Assembly (NCBI RefSeq): GCF_002733955.1
Contig: NZ_NVXQ01000002.1
Location: forward strand, 248,001 to 312,000
From: Hoeflea sp.
GTDB lineage: Bacteria > Pseudomonadota > Alphaproteobacteria > Rhizobiales > Rhizobiaceae
DNA length: 64,000 bases
Reading direction: 5' to 3'
Shown here: positions 49,863 to 59,598 of the stretch, in pieces
Numbering within the stretch: the first letter of the stretch is position 1
Layout: every line of letters begins with the position of its first letter
The notes under the pieces: generated by a model
Told to the model about the DNA's origin: nothing
Databases searched by the model: none
What the model saw: the letters and a program-made list of their open reading frames with translations, nothing else
Position numbers and translations under genes: made by a program

Positions 49863-50761
49863 TGCGCTCGCTGCTGTTTGTTCCAGGCGATTCGGATCGC
49901 AAACTGCAAAAGGGCGTCACGTCCGGAGCCGACGCGCTGATTCTCGATCTTGAGGATTCCGTTGCCCTGTCGCGCAAGGCGGAGGCACGCGCCACCGTGG
50001 CGTCGTTTCTGGCGAGCACCGACCGGGCGGCCGGCACGCCCTGGTTCATCGTCCGCATCAATGCGCTCGACACCGGCATGAGCGATGACGACCTCGCCGC
50101 TGTCGTGTCCGCCGCGCCTGATGCGATCCTGCTGCCGAAAGCCGGATCAGGTGCCGACATCCAGGATCTCGGCGCCCGCATTGGCGTGCATGAAGCAGAG
50201 GCCGGCCTGGAAGTGGGCAAGATCAGGATCCACGCACTGATGACAGAGACCGCCGGCGGCATGCTGGCAGCCGGTTCCTTCGCCGCGAAGTCGGAGCGCC
50301 TGGCCGCCCTGGCCTGGGGCGCGGAAGACCTGGCAGCCGATATCGGGGCATCTTCCAACAAGGATGACAGCGGCGTCTATACCGATGTCTTCCGCATGGC
50401 GCGGAGCCTGACGATCCTTGCCGCGGCCCATTCCCGCGTCGACGCCATCGACACCGTCTTCACCGATTTTCGCGATCTGGACGGCCTTGACGCCGAATGC
50501 CGGGCCGCCGTGCGCGACGGTTTCAGCGGCAAGATGGCGATCCATCCCGACCAAGTGGCCGTCATCAACCGCGCCTTCACCCCGCCCCCGGCAGATGTCG
50601 AGCGGGCGGTGAGAATTCTGGCATTGTTTGCCGCCGCCGGACCGGATGCCGGCGTGCTGTCGCTCGACGGCAAGATGATTGACCGACCCCACCTGCGCCA
50701 GGCCGAGCGGGTTGCCCGCATGGCGGGCCTCAAGCCCGATGAGATGCCTGCAGTCGAATAG
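49859..50761 (+). CDS. HpcH/HpaI/CitE family CoA-ester lyase
   Basis: This 300-residue TIM-barrel protein matches citrate-lyase beta/malyl-CoA lyase: MRSLLFVPGDSDRKLQKG (start), GADALILDLEDSVAL (Asp/Glu metal site, about 22-36), ALMTETAGGML and GKMAIHPDQVAVINRAF. It cleaves a beta-hydroxyacyl-CoA into two acyl units with Mg2+. It follows the MaoC gene with an ATGA overlap, suggesting hydration of an enoyl-CoA followed by retro-Claisen cleavage. Confidence 0.93.
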   Translation: MMRSLLFVPGDSDRKLQKGVTSGADALILDLEDSVALSRKAEARATVASFLASTDRAAGTPWFIVRINALDTGMSDDDLAAVVSAAPDAILLPKAGSGADIQDLGARIGVHEAEAGLEVGKIRIHALMTETAGGMLAAGSFAAKSERLAALAWGAEDLAADIGASSNKDDSGVYTDVFRMARSLTILAAAHSRVDAIDTVFTDFRDLDGLDAECRAAVRDGFSGKMAIHPDQVAVINRAFTPPPADVERAVRILALFAAAGPDAGVLSLDGKMIDRPHLRQAERVARMAGLKPDEMPAVE

Positions 50762-50764
50762 GGC

Positions 50765-51379
50765 CTACTTCTTTGCCGGCCAGGCCGGACGGCGCATCTC
50801 GAACGTGTTGGCCGCATCGGCGTAATCCATGTAGCCCAGACGCGCCAGTGGGGCCACGGCAGCCATGTCGAGCCTGCCGTCGGCCAGGGCTGCGTCGTCG
50901 ATGTGGATGCCGACAACCTGACCGATCACCACGAACGAGCCGCTGGCCTCACCCTCGAGGCTCTTGGCCTCGAAGATCTCGGTCACCTTGCATTCCAGAG
51001 CCGCGTGGGCCTCGGCGACAAACGGCGCATTGATCATCCGCGCCTCAGCCATGGCCAGGCCGGCAAATTCGAACTCGCTCTCGCCATAGGGCGCGTCGGC
51101 GGATGACAGGTTCATCTTTTCCGTCAGCGAACGCCCGACCATGCTGGTGGTGAACACCCGCGTTTCCTCGATGTTGCGCAGGGAATCCTTGCGTCCCGAC
51201 GACGAGAACATCACCATTTTCGGGTGATCGGAAATCGCATTGAAGAACGAGTACGGCGCAAGGTTGTTCGATCCGTCCGCGCCCCGGGATCCGATCCAGC
51301 CGATCGGCCGCGGCGAGACGATCGCCTTGAACGGGTCATGCGGCAAACCGTGCTTGTTGTCTTTGGCCTCATAAAACAT
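50765..51379 (-). CDS. Flavin reductase family protein
   Basis: This 204-residue protein has the FMN-binding split-barrel of the DIM6/NTAB family, with the motif IVSPRPIGWIGSRGADGSNN (about 19-38) and SYFNAIS-like APYSFFNAISDHP (about 41-53). It starts at ATG 51377-51379 behind AGGAGA. The upstream frame is open but lacks family support. It is 5 bp downstream of a nitroreductase gene and the two are probably co-transcribed, suggesting a shared flavin-dependent reduction. Confidence 0.92.
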   Translation of the reverse strand: MFYEAKDNKHGLPHDPFKAIVSPRPIGWIGSRGADGSNNLAPYSFFNAISDHPKMVMFSSSGRKDSLRNIEETRVFTTSMVGRSLTEKMNLSSADAPYGESEFEFAGLAMAEARMINAPFVAEAHAALECKVTEIFEAKSLEGEASGSFVVIGQVVGIHIDDAALADGRLDMAAVAPLARLGYMDYADAANTFEMRRPAWPAKK

Positions 51380-51384
51380 CGATG

Positions 51385-51963
51385 TCAGTCTCCTGCGAAG
51401 GTCACAATGTCGGCGAGCTCCGGCCTCGGCCGCTCGCCAGGATGCATTTTCGGTGATCCGATGTGGATGAAGCCCGCGACCTTCTCCTCGGGTTTCACCC
51501 CCAGGATCGGATAGGCCTTCTGGTCGAAGGCGAACCACTCGCTCAGCCAGTTGGAGCAATAGCCCAGCGCATTGGCTGCCATCACCAGGTTGAGACAGAC
51601 CGCGCCGGCGCTCATCACCTGTTCCCATTCCGGGATCTTGGGGTGCGGGGCAGCCTGCGACACCACGGCAATGACGACCGGGGCCCGGGTCAGACGGGTC
51701 TTTTCGACCGCAATCATGTCCTCGGCCATGTCCGGCTTGTTGGCCATGGCGATTTCGGCCAGTTCAAGCGAGATCCGCTCGCGCACTTCGCCCGCATAGA
51801 CAATGAAGCGCCACGGCGCGAGCTTGCCGTGATCCGGGACCCGGCGCGCCAGCGTGAGCATCTCTTCGATTTCCGACCGCGATGGCCCCGGTTCGCTCAT
51901 CTGGAAAGCGGGAATCGAGCGGCGGGTTTCGAGATAGGCTTTCAGGGCAGCATTGACCGGCAT
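51385..51963 (-). CDS. Nitroreductase family protein
   Basis: This 192-residue FMN protein has the nitroreductase fold: [15 protein letters not shown] near the N terminus, [17 protein letters not shown] (about 38-54) and [16 protein letters not shown] (about 130-145). It is of the RutE/YdjA-like short class. The start at ATG 51961-51963 ([15 protein letters not shown]) follows GAGGAAG. It lies 5 bp from the flavin reductase gene. Substrate unknown. Confidence 0.9.
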   Translation of the reverse strand: MPVNAALKAYLETRRSIPAFQMSEPGPSRSEIEEMLTLARRVPDHGKLAPWRFIVYAGEVRERISLELAEIAMANKPDMAEDMIAVEKTRLTRAPVVIAVVSQAAPHPKIPEWEQVMSAGAVCLNLVMAANALGYCSNWLSEWFAFDQKAYPILGVKPEEKVAGFIHIGSPKMHPGERPRPELADIVTFAGD

Positions 51964-52068
51964 GTCTTCCTCGTGCATTCAGGTTTGACCGAAATCGGCC
52001 ATGAATTTGCCATGGCTTTGGGGTCCAAGTGACCTCTCGCAATTCAGAAGTCAACCGGACCCTGCCTC

Positions 52069-52998
52069 ATGAACAGACTGTCTATTGTTCTTCTCTCTGC
52101 GCTGACCCTGATGGCGTCATCATCCTTGGCAAGCGCGCAGGACGCCTTTGCCGAGACTGCCGATCCGAAAATCACCCTGCCTGGACTGACCGAATATGCA
52201 CCGGCGTCCGAGGCCGGCGATTCTGCCGCCATCCGCCGAACCGTGCGGGTGCAAGCGGCCCTGACCGAGGCCGGCGAGCCCCTGAAATACGGACTGACCT
52301 GGCGCATCTTTCATCCCGCTCCCGATGCCGAAGGCAAATTGCCGCTGCTCGCCACCTCCGAAGGCGGCTCGGCTGAGTTCGAATTCGAGCCGGGCGACTA
52401 TTTCCTCCATGTCGCCTTCGGCCGCGCCGGGGTGACAAAGAAACTCACCGTGCCCCGCGACGGACCGATCGAGACCCAGCACATCGTCATGGAAGCCGGC
52501 GGCCTGATGCTCAATGCGGTGTCCGGTATCGACGCGCGTATTCCCTCCAGCCAGTTGCTGTTCAACATCTACAAGGCCGAGGAAGGCATCGATGGCGAAC
52601 AGCAGCTGGTGGTCGAGGACGTCAAGCCCAACACCATTGTCCGGCTCAATTCCGGCACCTATCACATTGTCTCCGAATATGGCTCCGTCAACGCGGTGAT
52701 CCGGTCGGACATCCGGGTCGAGGCCGGCAAGCTGACCGAAGCCGTGATCCAGCACCGCGCCGCTCAACTCACCCTCAAGCTGGTCTCCGAGCCCGGCGGC
52801 GAGGCCATTGCCGACACGGCCTGGTCGATCCTGACTTCAGGCGGCGACGTGGTGTCGGAAAGCGTTGGCGCCTTCCCGACCATCGTCCTGGCCGAGGGCG
52901 AGTACACGGCAATCGCGCGCAACAAGAACAAGGTGCATCAACGCGATTTCACCGTTGTCGCCGGGCGGAATTCGGATGTGGAAGTGTTGCTGAACTAG
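52069..52998 (+). CDS. Exported hypothetical protein with repeated beta-sandwich modules
   Basis: This 309-residue protein has a signal peptide (about residues 1-23, ending SLASAQ) and then about three Ig-like/carboxypeptidase-regulatory-like beta modules. Phrases such as EFEFEPGDYFLHVAFGRAG, IVRLNSGTYHIVSEYGSV and IVLAEGEYTAIARNKN recur with about 80-90 residue spacing. It should be periplasmic or surface-associated. Function unknown. Its stop overlaps that of the convergent acyltransferase gene by 3 bases within CTAG. Confidence 0.82.
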   Translation: MNRLSIVLLSALTLMASSSLASAQDAFAETADPKITLPGLTEYAPASEAGDSAAIRRTVRVQAALTEAGEPLKYGLTWRIFHPAPDAEGKLPLLATSEGGSAEFEFEPGDYFLHVAFGRAGVTKKLTVPRDGPIETQHIVMEAGGLMLNAVSGIDARIPSSQLLFNIYKAEEGIDGEQQLVVEDVKPNTIVRLNSGTYHIVSEYGSVNAVIRSDIRVEAGKLTEAVIQHRAAQLTLKLVSEPGGEAIADTAWSILTSGGDVVSESVGAFPTIVLAEGEYTAIARNKNKVHQRDFTVVAGRNSDVEVLLN

Positions 52999-53840
52999 GC
53001 GATTTCGCGCCGCTTTTCGGGCCTGCGCCGCGGGATTTCCAGTGCGAAAACCGCCTCGTACAGCTTGCCCAGCAATGTCTTCCGGTCGGTGATCTTCGCA
53101 AGATCGTCGGCTTTGAGCACTTCACCCGGATAGGCCACGATCGCCGAGCCGGACAGCCGCCTGAATTCGCGCACCAGCAGCGAGGTCCGCAGCGTCAGCG
53201 ACACCCGGCTTGCCAGATGGAACAGGGCGCCGCACTGGCCCTCGAAATAGACCGGGATCACCGATGCCCGTGCGGCCTGCACCAAGCGCGCGGGAAACAT
53301 CTTCCAGGGCAGGTCCACCGCACGGCCGAAGCCCCTGGGTGCGGTGGCAACACCGCCTGCCGGGAACACGACGATGGTCACGCCCGCCTTGAGCATTTCC
53401 ACGGCCTGCTGCCGCGTTGCCATGTTGATGGCCATCGCCTCACGCGTCTCGTCAAATGAAATCGGCAAGGCGAAGGGCGCGATCTCGGGGATCTTCATCA
53501 GGTCGTTGTTGATCAGAACCCGGAAAGGTCGGCCGAGCGCCTCTGCCATGGCCAGAACCGCAATCCCGTCGCCGATGCCGTAGGGATGATTGGCGATGAT
53601 CACCAGAGGACCATCGGGCAGATTGCGCGGCGGCCATTCGGACCTGATATCAAGCCGGATATTGATCAGCTCGAGCATGCGCGCGAAGACATGCCGCCCT
53701 TGCGGAACGATTTCACGGCTCCAGGTCTGGTAAAGCCGAAAATACCGGTCGCGGCCAGACAGGCCTTCGATGGACCGGATCAACCAGCGCTTGAACAGCG
53801 GCTGGTTCTGGTTGGCGTAGCTGAGCTGATCGAGGCGCAT
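52995..53840 (-). CDS. Lysophospholipid/hemolysin-type acyltransferase
   Basis: This 281-residue protein has a PlsC-like acyltransferase domain: NHPYGIGDG (catalytic His and Asp, about residues 84-92), VFPAGGVATAPRG (acyl-acceptor binding) and a central hydrophobic region. It probably acylates a lysophospholipid or ornithine-lipid precursor at the membrane. It is downstream of thrS on the same strand but separated by a strong hairpin. Function is inferred from motifs only. Confidence 0.9.
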   Translation of the reverse strand: MRLDQLSYANQNQPLFKRWLIRSIEGLSGRDRYFRLYQTWSREIVPQGRHVFARMLELINIRLDIRSEWPPRNLPDGPLVIIANHPYGIGDGIAVLAMAEALGRPFRVLINNDLMKIPEIAPFALPISFDETREAMAINMATRQQAVEMLKAGVTIVVFPAGGVATAPRGFGRAVDLPWKMFPARLVQAARASVIPVYFEGQCGALFHLASRVSLTLRTSLLVREFRRLSGSAIVAYPGEVLKADDLAKITDRKTLLGKLYEAVFALEIPRRRPEKRREIA

Positions 53841-53905
53841 GGTGACTCTCGAGAAATGACAGGGTCACTCCGAGATGCCACGTCTCCATGAAGGTCATGT
53901 GACAG

Positions 53906-53937
53906 CCGGCGCGGCAGGATTTGGCCTGCCGCGCCGG
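53906..53937. terminator. Strong hairpin between thrS and the acyltransferase gene
   Basis: CCGGCGCGGCAGG and CCTGCCGCGCCGG form a perfect 13-bp GC-rich stem with a 6-nt loop just after the thrS stop. It has no U-tract and may act as a weak terminator or processing site. Confidence 0.55.
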
Positions 53938-53944
53938 AAAGAGT

Positions 53945-55951
53945 TCAGCCTGCCCGCGACGCCTTCTCGGCGTTCTTGCGCAGAACGTCGGGAGGGGTGG
54001 CTTCCTCGGCCAGTTTCGCAACCGCATCGGCAAGCGACATCGACACCTGGTCGCGGCTGCCGAGACGGCGGATATTGACTGCCTGTTCCTCGGCTTCGCG
54101 CATGCCGCAGACCACGATCACCGGCACCTTGGCCATGGAATGCTCGCGGACCTTGTAGTTGATCTTCTCGTTGCGGAAGTCGGTTTCTACCTGGAGACCG
54201 GCGTCACGCAGCTTCTGTGCCACGGTTTCGCCGTATCCGTCCGCTTCCGAGGTGATCGTGGCGACGACAACCTGCAGCGGCGCAAACCACAGCGGCATGT
54301 GGCCGGCATGGCTTTCGATCAAAATCCCGAGGAACCGCTCGAGCGAGCCGCAGATCGCCCGGTGCACCATCACCGGCTGCTTCTTCTCCGAATCGGCCCC
54401 GATATAGAAGGCGCCGAAACGCTCCGGCAGGTTGAAGTCGACCTGCGTGGTTCCGCACTGCCAGTCGCGGCCAATGGCATCGCGCAGGGTGTATTCGAAC
54501 TTGGGTCCGTAGAACGTCCCCTCGCCCTCATTGATCCCGGTCTTGATGCGCCCGCCCGATTCGGCGGCCATCTTCTCGAGCACCTTCTTCAGGATGTCTT
54601 CGGCGTGGTCCCACATGGCATCGGTGCCGACACGCTTCTCCGGCCGTGTCGCAAGCTTGACCACCACTTCCTCGAAGCCGAAGTCGCGGTAGACCGACAT
54701 CATCAGATCGTTGATCTTCAGACATTCCGCCTCAAGCTGTTCCTCGGTGCAGAAGATATGCGCGTCATCTTGGGTAAACGCGCGCACCCGCATCAGCCCG
54801 TGCAAAGCGCCCGATGGCTCGTAGCGGTGAACATTGCCGAATTCGGCCAGCCGCACCGGCAGATCGCGGTAGGACTTCAGCCCGTGCTTGAAGATCTGCA
54901 CATGGCCGGGGCAGTTCATCGGCTTGAGCGCGAAAATCCGGTTGTCGGCTTCCTCGTCGTCGGGATTGGTGAAGGCATGGGCGGACTTCACCGCGAACAT
55001 GTTTTCCTGATACCAGCCCCAGTGACCGGAAGTCTCCCACAGGCTCTTGTCGAGGATCTGCGGCGCATTGACCTCTTCATACTCGTTCTCAAGCCGGCGG
55101 CGCATATAGGCGAGCAGGTTCTGGAACATCTTCCAGCCCTTGGAGTGCCAGAAGACGACGCCCGGCCCCTCTTCCTGGAAATGGAACAGATCCATCTCCC
55201 GTCCGAGCCGGCGGTGGTCACGCTTTTCGGCTTCCTCCAGCATGTGCAGATAGGCATCAAGCTCGGCCTGATCGGCCCAGGCGGTGCCGTAGATCCGGGT
55301 CAGCATGGCGTTGTCGGAATCGCCGCGCCAATAGGCGCCGGCCACCTTCATCAGCTTGAAGGCGGTGCCGATCTGACCGGTCGAGGCCATGTGCGGCCCG
55401 CGGCACAGATCGAACCAGTCGCCCTGCTTGTAGATCTTGAGATCCTGATCGGCCGGAATAGCCTCGATCAGCTCGACCTTGTAGGCTTCACCCCTGTCCT
55501 CGAAGACTTTTCGGGCTTCATCGCGCGACCAGACCTCCTTTGTGAAGGGCTTGTTGCGGGCGATGATCTCCTTCATCTTCTTCTCGATCACCGGCAGGTC
55601 TTCGGGCGTGAACGGCTCGTTCCTGGCGAAATCGTAATAGAAGCCGTTCTCGATCACCGGACCGATGGTTACCTGGGTGCCGGGAAACAATTCCTGCACC
55701 GCTTCAGCCATCACATGGGCGGTATCGTGCCGGATCAGTTCCAGCGCGCGCGGATCGGTGCGGGTGATGATTTCCAGCGCGCCATCGCGGACCGGATCGC
55801 TCAGATCGGTGAGTTCACCGTCAAGCGCGATCGCAACCGATTTCTTGGCCAGCGACTTGGAAATCGACTCCGCGACCTCGCGGCCGGTCGTGCCGGCGGG
55901 GTATTCGCGCTGGGAGCCATCGGGAAATGTGAGGGATACGGCGGATGCCAT
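53945..55951 (-). CDS. thrS: Threonyl-tRNA synthetase
   Basis: This 668-residue class II synthetase charges tRNA-Thr. The TGS domain is at 1-65, the editing domain follows ([17 protein letters not shown], about 74), and the catalytic core has motif 2 and zinc ligands ([28 protein letters not shown]). The anticodon-binding domain ends the protein. ATG 55949-55951 ([13 protein letters not shown]) follows GGAGAG; the upstream frame is open but not coding. Confidence 0.98.
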   Translation of the reverse strand: MASAVSLTFPDGSQREYPAGTTGREVAESISKSLAKKSVAIALDGELTDLSDPVRDGALEIITRTDPRALELIRHDTAHVMAEAVQELFPGTQVTIGPVIENGFYYDFARNEPFTPEDLPVIEKKMKEIIARNKPFTKEVWSRDEARKVFEDRGEAYKVELIEAIPADQDLKIYKQGDWFDLCRGPHMASTGQIGTAFKLMKVAGAYWRGDSDNAMLTRIYGTAWADQAELDAYLHMLEEAEKRDHRRLGREMDLFHFQEEGPGVVFWHSKGWKMFQNLLAYMRRRLENEYEEVNAPQILDKSLWETSGHWGWYQENMFAVKSAHAFTNPDDEEADNRIFALKPMNCPGHVQIFKHGLKSYRDLPVRLAEFGNVHRYEPSGALHGLMRVRAFTQDDAHIFCTEEQLEAECLKINDLMMSVYRDFGFEEVVVKLATRPEKRVGTDAMWDHAEDILKKVLEKMAAESGGRIKTGINEGEGTFYGPKFEYTLRDAIGRDWQCGTTQVDFNLPERFGAFYIGADSEKKQPVMVHRAICGSLERFLGILIESHAGHMPLWFAPLQVVVATITSEADGYGETVAQKLRDAGLQVETDFRNEKINYKVREHSMAKVPVIVVCGMREAEEQAVNIRRLGSRDQVSMSLADAVAKLAEEATPPDVLRKNAEKASRAG

Positions 55952-56110
55952 GGCAGTCTCTCCTTGATCCAGTCCCGCCAACGAACGCGGGTGGTTGAGG
56001 TTGGTGTGTGCAGGGCGGCGTTTACGCGATTTGGCTAAAGCGGGCAAGTCTGGCGCTTGCCATTCACTCAACCGGCGCAACTGCGGGCCGCCGAAACCTC
56101 TCGCGCCAGC

Positions 56111-56452
56111 CTATTTGCCAGCCGCGCATCTGTGCCCCACAGAGGCAAACCGCCACGGCGCCCACCAGGCCAGCCGCCTATCCAGCGTTTTGGGCACGTT
56201 GTCGATGCCGTGGGTGCCGCCGGGACCGCAACGTCCGACGCGGAACAGTGTCAGCCAGCCGCCCTTCCACAGCCCGTGCCGGGCGATGGCTTCATAGCCG
56301 TATTCGGAACAGGTCGGCAGATGGCGGCAGGAGTTGCCGATGAAACCCGACAGCGTCAGCTGGTAGAGCCGGATCAGCCCGGTGCCGAGCAACCGGCCCG
56401 GCGTTTTCGGCCAGGGGCCGGCCCAGTTGCGGCCGGTCGAGGCACCGCTCAT
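56111..56452 (-). CDS. yidD: Membrane protein insertion efficiency factor YidD
   Basis: This 113-residue protein has the YidD signature: LIRLYQLTLSGFIGNSCRHLPTCSEYG with its Cys pair, abridged to the motifs GNSCRHLPTCS and CGPGGTHGIDNVP. It assists YidC-dependent membrane insertion. It overlaps the stop of the upstream Fe-S scaffold gene by one base (TGATG), so translation is coupled. thrS follows 159 bp downstream. Confidence 0.95.
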   Translation of the reverse strand: MSGASTGRNWAGPWPKTPGRLLGTGLIRLYQLTLSGFIGNSCRHLPTCSEYGYEAIARHGLWKGGWLTLFRVGRCGPGGTHGIDNVPKTLDRRLAWWAPWRFASVGHRCAAGK

Positions 56453-56901
56453 CAGGCGGCGTCTTCCTCGGCCCTGCGCGCCTCGATCTGGTCGAGGCAG
56501 TCGCAGACGGCGTCAAACGTCAAAAGCGTTGAAGCATGACGGGCTCGGTACTCACGCACCGGCTCGAGAAACTTGAGATCGGCGAACCGGCCTTCCGGCG
56601 CAGGCCCGTTTTCCTTGAGCATCCTGCGCATGATCTCACGCACCTCGCGCAGCTCGCTTGCACTTGCGCCGATGATGTTGCTCGCCATGATCGACGACGA
56701 CGCCTGCCCCAGCGCACAGGCTTTGACGTCATGGGCAAAATCGGACACGACATCGCCGTCCATCTTCAGCCACACCTTGACCTTCGAGCCACACAGCTTG
56801 GAATGGGCAGAGGCCTCCGCGTCCGCGTCCTCCAGCGTTCCGATCCGCGGAATATTGCCGGCAAAATCCAGAATCCGGGCATTGTAGACATCATCGATCA
56901 T
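56452..56901 (-). CDS. IscU/NifU-type iron-sulfur scaffold protein
   Basis: This 149-residue protein has the IscU fold, with the Cys residues of LCGSKV and VKACALGQASSS and a third near FDAVCDCLDQ that could act in cluster assembly. ATG 56899-56901 (MIDDVYNARILDFAGNIPR) starts it; the longer frame to 57204 is not coding. It precedes yidD with a one-base overlap and is divergent from folE. In related species this gene sits in the same place; its client proteins are unknown. Confidence 0.9.
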   Translation of the reverse strand: MIDDVYNARILDFAGNIPRIGTLEDADAEASAHSKLCGSKVKVWLKMDGDVVSDFAHDVKACALGQASSSIMASNIIGASASELREVREIMRRMLKENGPAPEGRFADLKFLEPVREYRARHASTLLTFDAVCDCLDQIEARRAEEDAA

Positions 56902-57187
56902 CGGTTCGGACCTTTCCCGGTTTCGGGTATTGGCAGTCAGCCAGCGGCAAGAGTTGACGGCATCGCATCTCGACGCGGCGCGCGGAATTACTATATAGTG
57001 TTTGTCAGGCGTTCGGCAAAACCTGTTTGCAACGCACTGAGGGAAACCGTGCCGGAGGGCTATGCCCGAAAGCCCCGGAGCCCACTGGACAAGAAACACG
57101 GTGCCTGCCGTAAATTGGCCCAAGTGCGTGGTCCGATTGAATGCGAACAACGTAGATGGGGTGTAATCCCCCATGGAGGCCACGAGC

Positions 57188-57790
57188 ATGGATGCCATCG
57201 TCAACCGACTGAACGATCAGGACAACCGCCCCACCGAAGCCGAAGCCGAGGAAGCCGTCCGCACGCTTTTGCGCTGGGTCGGTGACGACATCACCCGCGA
57301 AGGCCTGCTCGACACGCCCAAGCGCGTGGTCAAGGCCTACAAGGAGCTGTTCTCCGGCTATGATCAGGACGCCGAGGAAGAGCTGGGCCGTACCTTCGAG
57401 GAGGTTGCCGGCTATGACGACATCGTGCTGGTCAAGGATATCCCGTTCTTCTCCCATTGCGAACACCACATGGTGCCGATCATCGGCAAGGCCCATGTCG
57501 CCTATCTGCCCGACGGCAAGGTTCTCGGCCTGTCCAAGATCGCCCGGGTGATCGAGATCTATGGCCGCCGCCTGCAGATCCAGGAAACCATGACCGCCCA
57601 GGTCGCCCATTCCATCGACGATGCCTTGCATCCGCGCGGTGTCGCGGTGATGATCGAGGCCGAACACATGTGCATGGCCATGCGCGGCATCAAGAAGCAA
57701 GGCTCGACAACCATTACCACGACCTTTACAGGCGCATTCAAGACGGATCCGCACGAACAGGTCCGCTTCATGACATTGATCCGGGGTTGA
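57188..57790 (+). CDS. folE: GTP cyclohydrolase I
   Basis: This 200-residue enzyme converts GTP to dihydroneopterin triphosphate, the first step of folate synthesis. Visible motifs are [20 protein letters not shown] (about 37-56), the zinc site [10 protein letters not shown] and [12 protein letters not shown], and SKIxxxAxxV QxxE. The start at ATG 57188 ([10 protein letters not shown]) has GGAGG 7 bases away; ATG 57173 is possible. The preceding 286 bp hold the divergent promoters, including ACTATATAGT. hisI follows 27 bp later. Confidence 0.97.
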   Translation: MDAIVNRLNDQDNRPTEAEAEEAVRTLLRWVGDDITREGLLDTPKRVVKAYKELFSGYDQDAEEELGRTFEEVAGYDDIVLVKDIPFFSHCEHHMVPIIGKAHVAYLPDGKVLGLSKIARVIEIYGRRLQIQETMTAQVAHSIDDALHPRGVAVMIEAEHMCMAMRGIKKQGSTTITTTFTGAFKTDPHEQVRFMTLIRG

Positions 57791-57817
57791 TTGAGCGCCC
57801 CGATGTGAGGGGTACTC

Positions 57818-58267
57818 ATGACATCTTCATTCAAATCCGCACCCGCCGACAAGTCCGAGCTTGAAAACGGCTCGGACCTGACACCGCGCTTCGACGCCAA
57901 TGGCCTGATCACCGCCGTGGTTGTCGACAGCGGCGACAACGAGGTGCTGATGCTCGCCCACATGAACGATGAGGCCTTGCGGCTGACCATCGAGACCGGC
58001 CTGGCCCATTACTGGAGCCGTTCGCGCAACCAGCTTTGGAAGAAGGGCGAAACCTCGGGAAACATGCAGACGGTCGATGAAATCCGCATTGATTGCGACC
58101 AGGACGCCGTGCTGCTCAAGGTCCGGGTCAGTGGTGCCGACGCCACCTGCCACACCGGCCGCCGCTCCTGTTTCTACCGCAAGGTGGTGGAAAGGGACGG
58201 CCAAATCCGGCTCGAGATCGGCTCGGAGCCCCTGTTCGATCCCGCATCGGTATATACCGATCATTAG
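57818..58267 (+). CDS. hisI: Phosphoribosyl-AMP cyclohydrolase
   Basis: This 149-residue enzyme opens the adenine ring of phosphoribosyl-AMP in the histidine pathway. The family motifs [17 protein letters not shown] (about 47-63), [14 protein letters not shown] and the metal-binding Asp/Cys segment DQDAVLLKV...[10 protein letters not shown] are present. It is the single-domain form (no HisE fusion). It is 27 bp after folE and may share its transcript. Confidence 0.97.
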   Translation: MTSSFKSAPADKSELENGSDLTPRFDANGLITAVVVDSGDNEVLMLAHMNDEALRLTIETGLAHYWSRSRNQLWKKGETSGNMQTVDEIRIDCDQDAVLLKVRVSGADATCHTGRRSCFYRKVVERDGQIRLEIGSEPLFDPASVYTDH

Positions 58268-58379
58268 GCAAACTGACCCGTTTTGACCCAGTCACATCGT
58301 TCCTTCACAAATTCGCAACCCAAATCTGGTGTCATCTGCTTGAACGCGGGGGGAGTGTTCGGCAGGGAAGGACAAAAAG

Positions 58380-59348
58380 ATGCTGAACTGGAACATGGGC
58401 CGCAATACAGAGCCAGTCGCTGAAACCGGCGACGCAATGGCCATGACACCGGTGGGCGGGATGCAACACAATCCGACACAGAAACCCAAGATCGCCCTGG
58501 CGCTGGGCGGCGGCGCAGCGCGCGGCTGGGCCCATATCGGCGTGCTTCGGGCGCTCGACGAAGCCGGTGTCGAGGTCTCGATGATCGCCGGCACCTCGAT
58601 CGGCGCCCTGGTCGGAGGCTGCTACCTGGCCGGACGGCTGGACGAGCTTGAGAATTTCGCCCGCAGCCTGACCATGCGCCGGATCGCCGGCCTCCTCGAC
58701 TTCGCCATTGGCGGCGGCGGCCTGTTCGGCGGCATGCGGCTCAATGACCGGATGCAGGAACACCTTGTTGGCGTCAACATCGAGGATCTCGACCGCACCT
58801 TCGTCGCAGTGGCCGCCGAACTCAACACCGGTCACGAAGTCTGGATTTCCTCCGGATCGCTGATCACCGGCATTCGCGCCTCCTATGCCCTGCCCGGCAT
58901 CTTCGAGCCGGTCCGCTGCAACAACCGGACCCTGCTCGATGGTGCCCTGGTCAATCCGGTACCGGTCTCCGTCTGCCGCGCCCACGAGCAGCCGCTCGTG
59001 GTGGCCGTCAACCTGCATTACGATCTCTATGGCCGCTCCGCGGTGATCAAGCACACCGCAAGCGAACCCGCGCCGGACTATACCGGGCCGGAGCGTCGCA
59101 AGAAGGCGCGCGAGAGCCGCATCGGCATGACCACGGTCATGGTTCAGGCCTTCAACATCATCCAGGACCGCATTTCGCGCGCCCGGCTTGCCGGCGATCC
59201 GCCGGATCTCTCGCTGCATCCGCGTCTGTCGGACATTGGCCTGTCGGAATTCCACCGCGCCAGCGAAGCCATCGATCGCGGCTATCAGGAAACCTCTGCA
59301 AAGCTTGGCGAAATCATGCGCATGCAGGCAGCCTTGCAGATGGCATAG
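58380..59348 (+). CDS. Patatin-like phospholipase family protein
   Basis: This 322-residue protein has the patatin/RssA fold: oxyanion glycine motif LALGGGAARGWAHIGVLR (about 40-57), nucleophile GTSIG (Ser near 73) and the DGAL Asp (about 184), all for a Ser-Asp dyad lipase or acyl hydrolase. A short N-terminal extension precedes the fold. It is probably cytoplasmic. A hairpin follows its stop at 59354-59371. Substrate unknown. Confidence 0.93.
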   Translation: MLNWNMGRNTEPVAETGDAMAMTPVGGMQHNPTQKPKIALALGGGAARGWAHIGVLRALDEAGVEVSMIAGTSIGALVGGCYLAGRLDELENFARSLTMRRIAGLLDFAIGGGGLFGGMRLNDRMQEHLVGVNIEDLDRTFVAVAAELNTGHEVWISSGSLITGIRASYALPGIFEPVRCNNRTLLDGALVNPVPVSVCRAHEQPLVVAVNLHYDLYGRSAVIKHTASEPAPDYTGPERRKKARESRIGMTTVMVQAFNIIQDRISRARLAGDPPDLSLHPRLSDIGLSEFHRASEAIDRGYQETSAKLGEIMRMQAALQMA

Positions 59349-59598
59349 AAAAACCGGCAGAAAACGCCGGCTACACCACCATCTCACAAATGAAAAACAG
59401 TCTGCCTTCAATTGCAAAGGCAGGCTGACGTAGTCGTTTGACCAGTGATAAATATTGTCGTCAAAAACTATCTGCGACCACAAAAATAACCGGTCAAAAC
59501 CCATATGTTTTCAGTGTTCATTAGTATCCAATTATTAACAGACTGGCGACAGGTTACGAGCATTACCAAGTCCAACTTCGGAACCAAAGGAACTGCTC

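Noticed and set aside
53921-56038. 705-codon plus-strand open frame over thrS
   Set aside because: Shadow of thrS with a His/Leu/Gly-rich translation.
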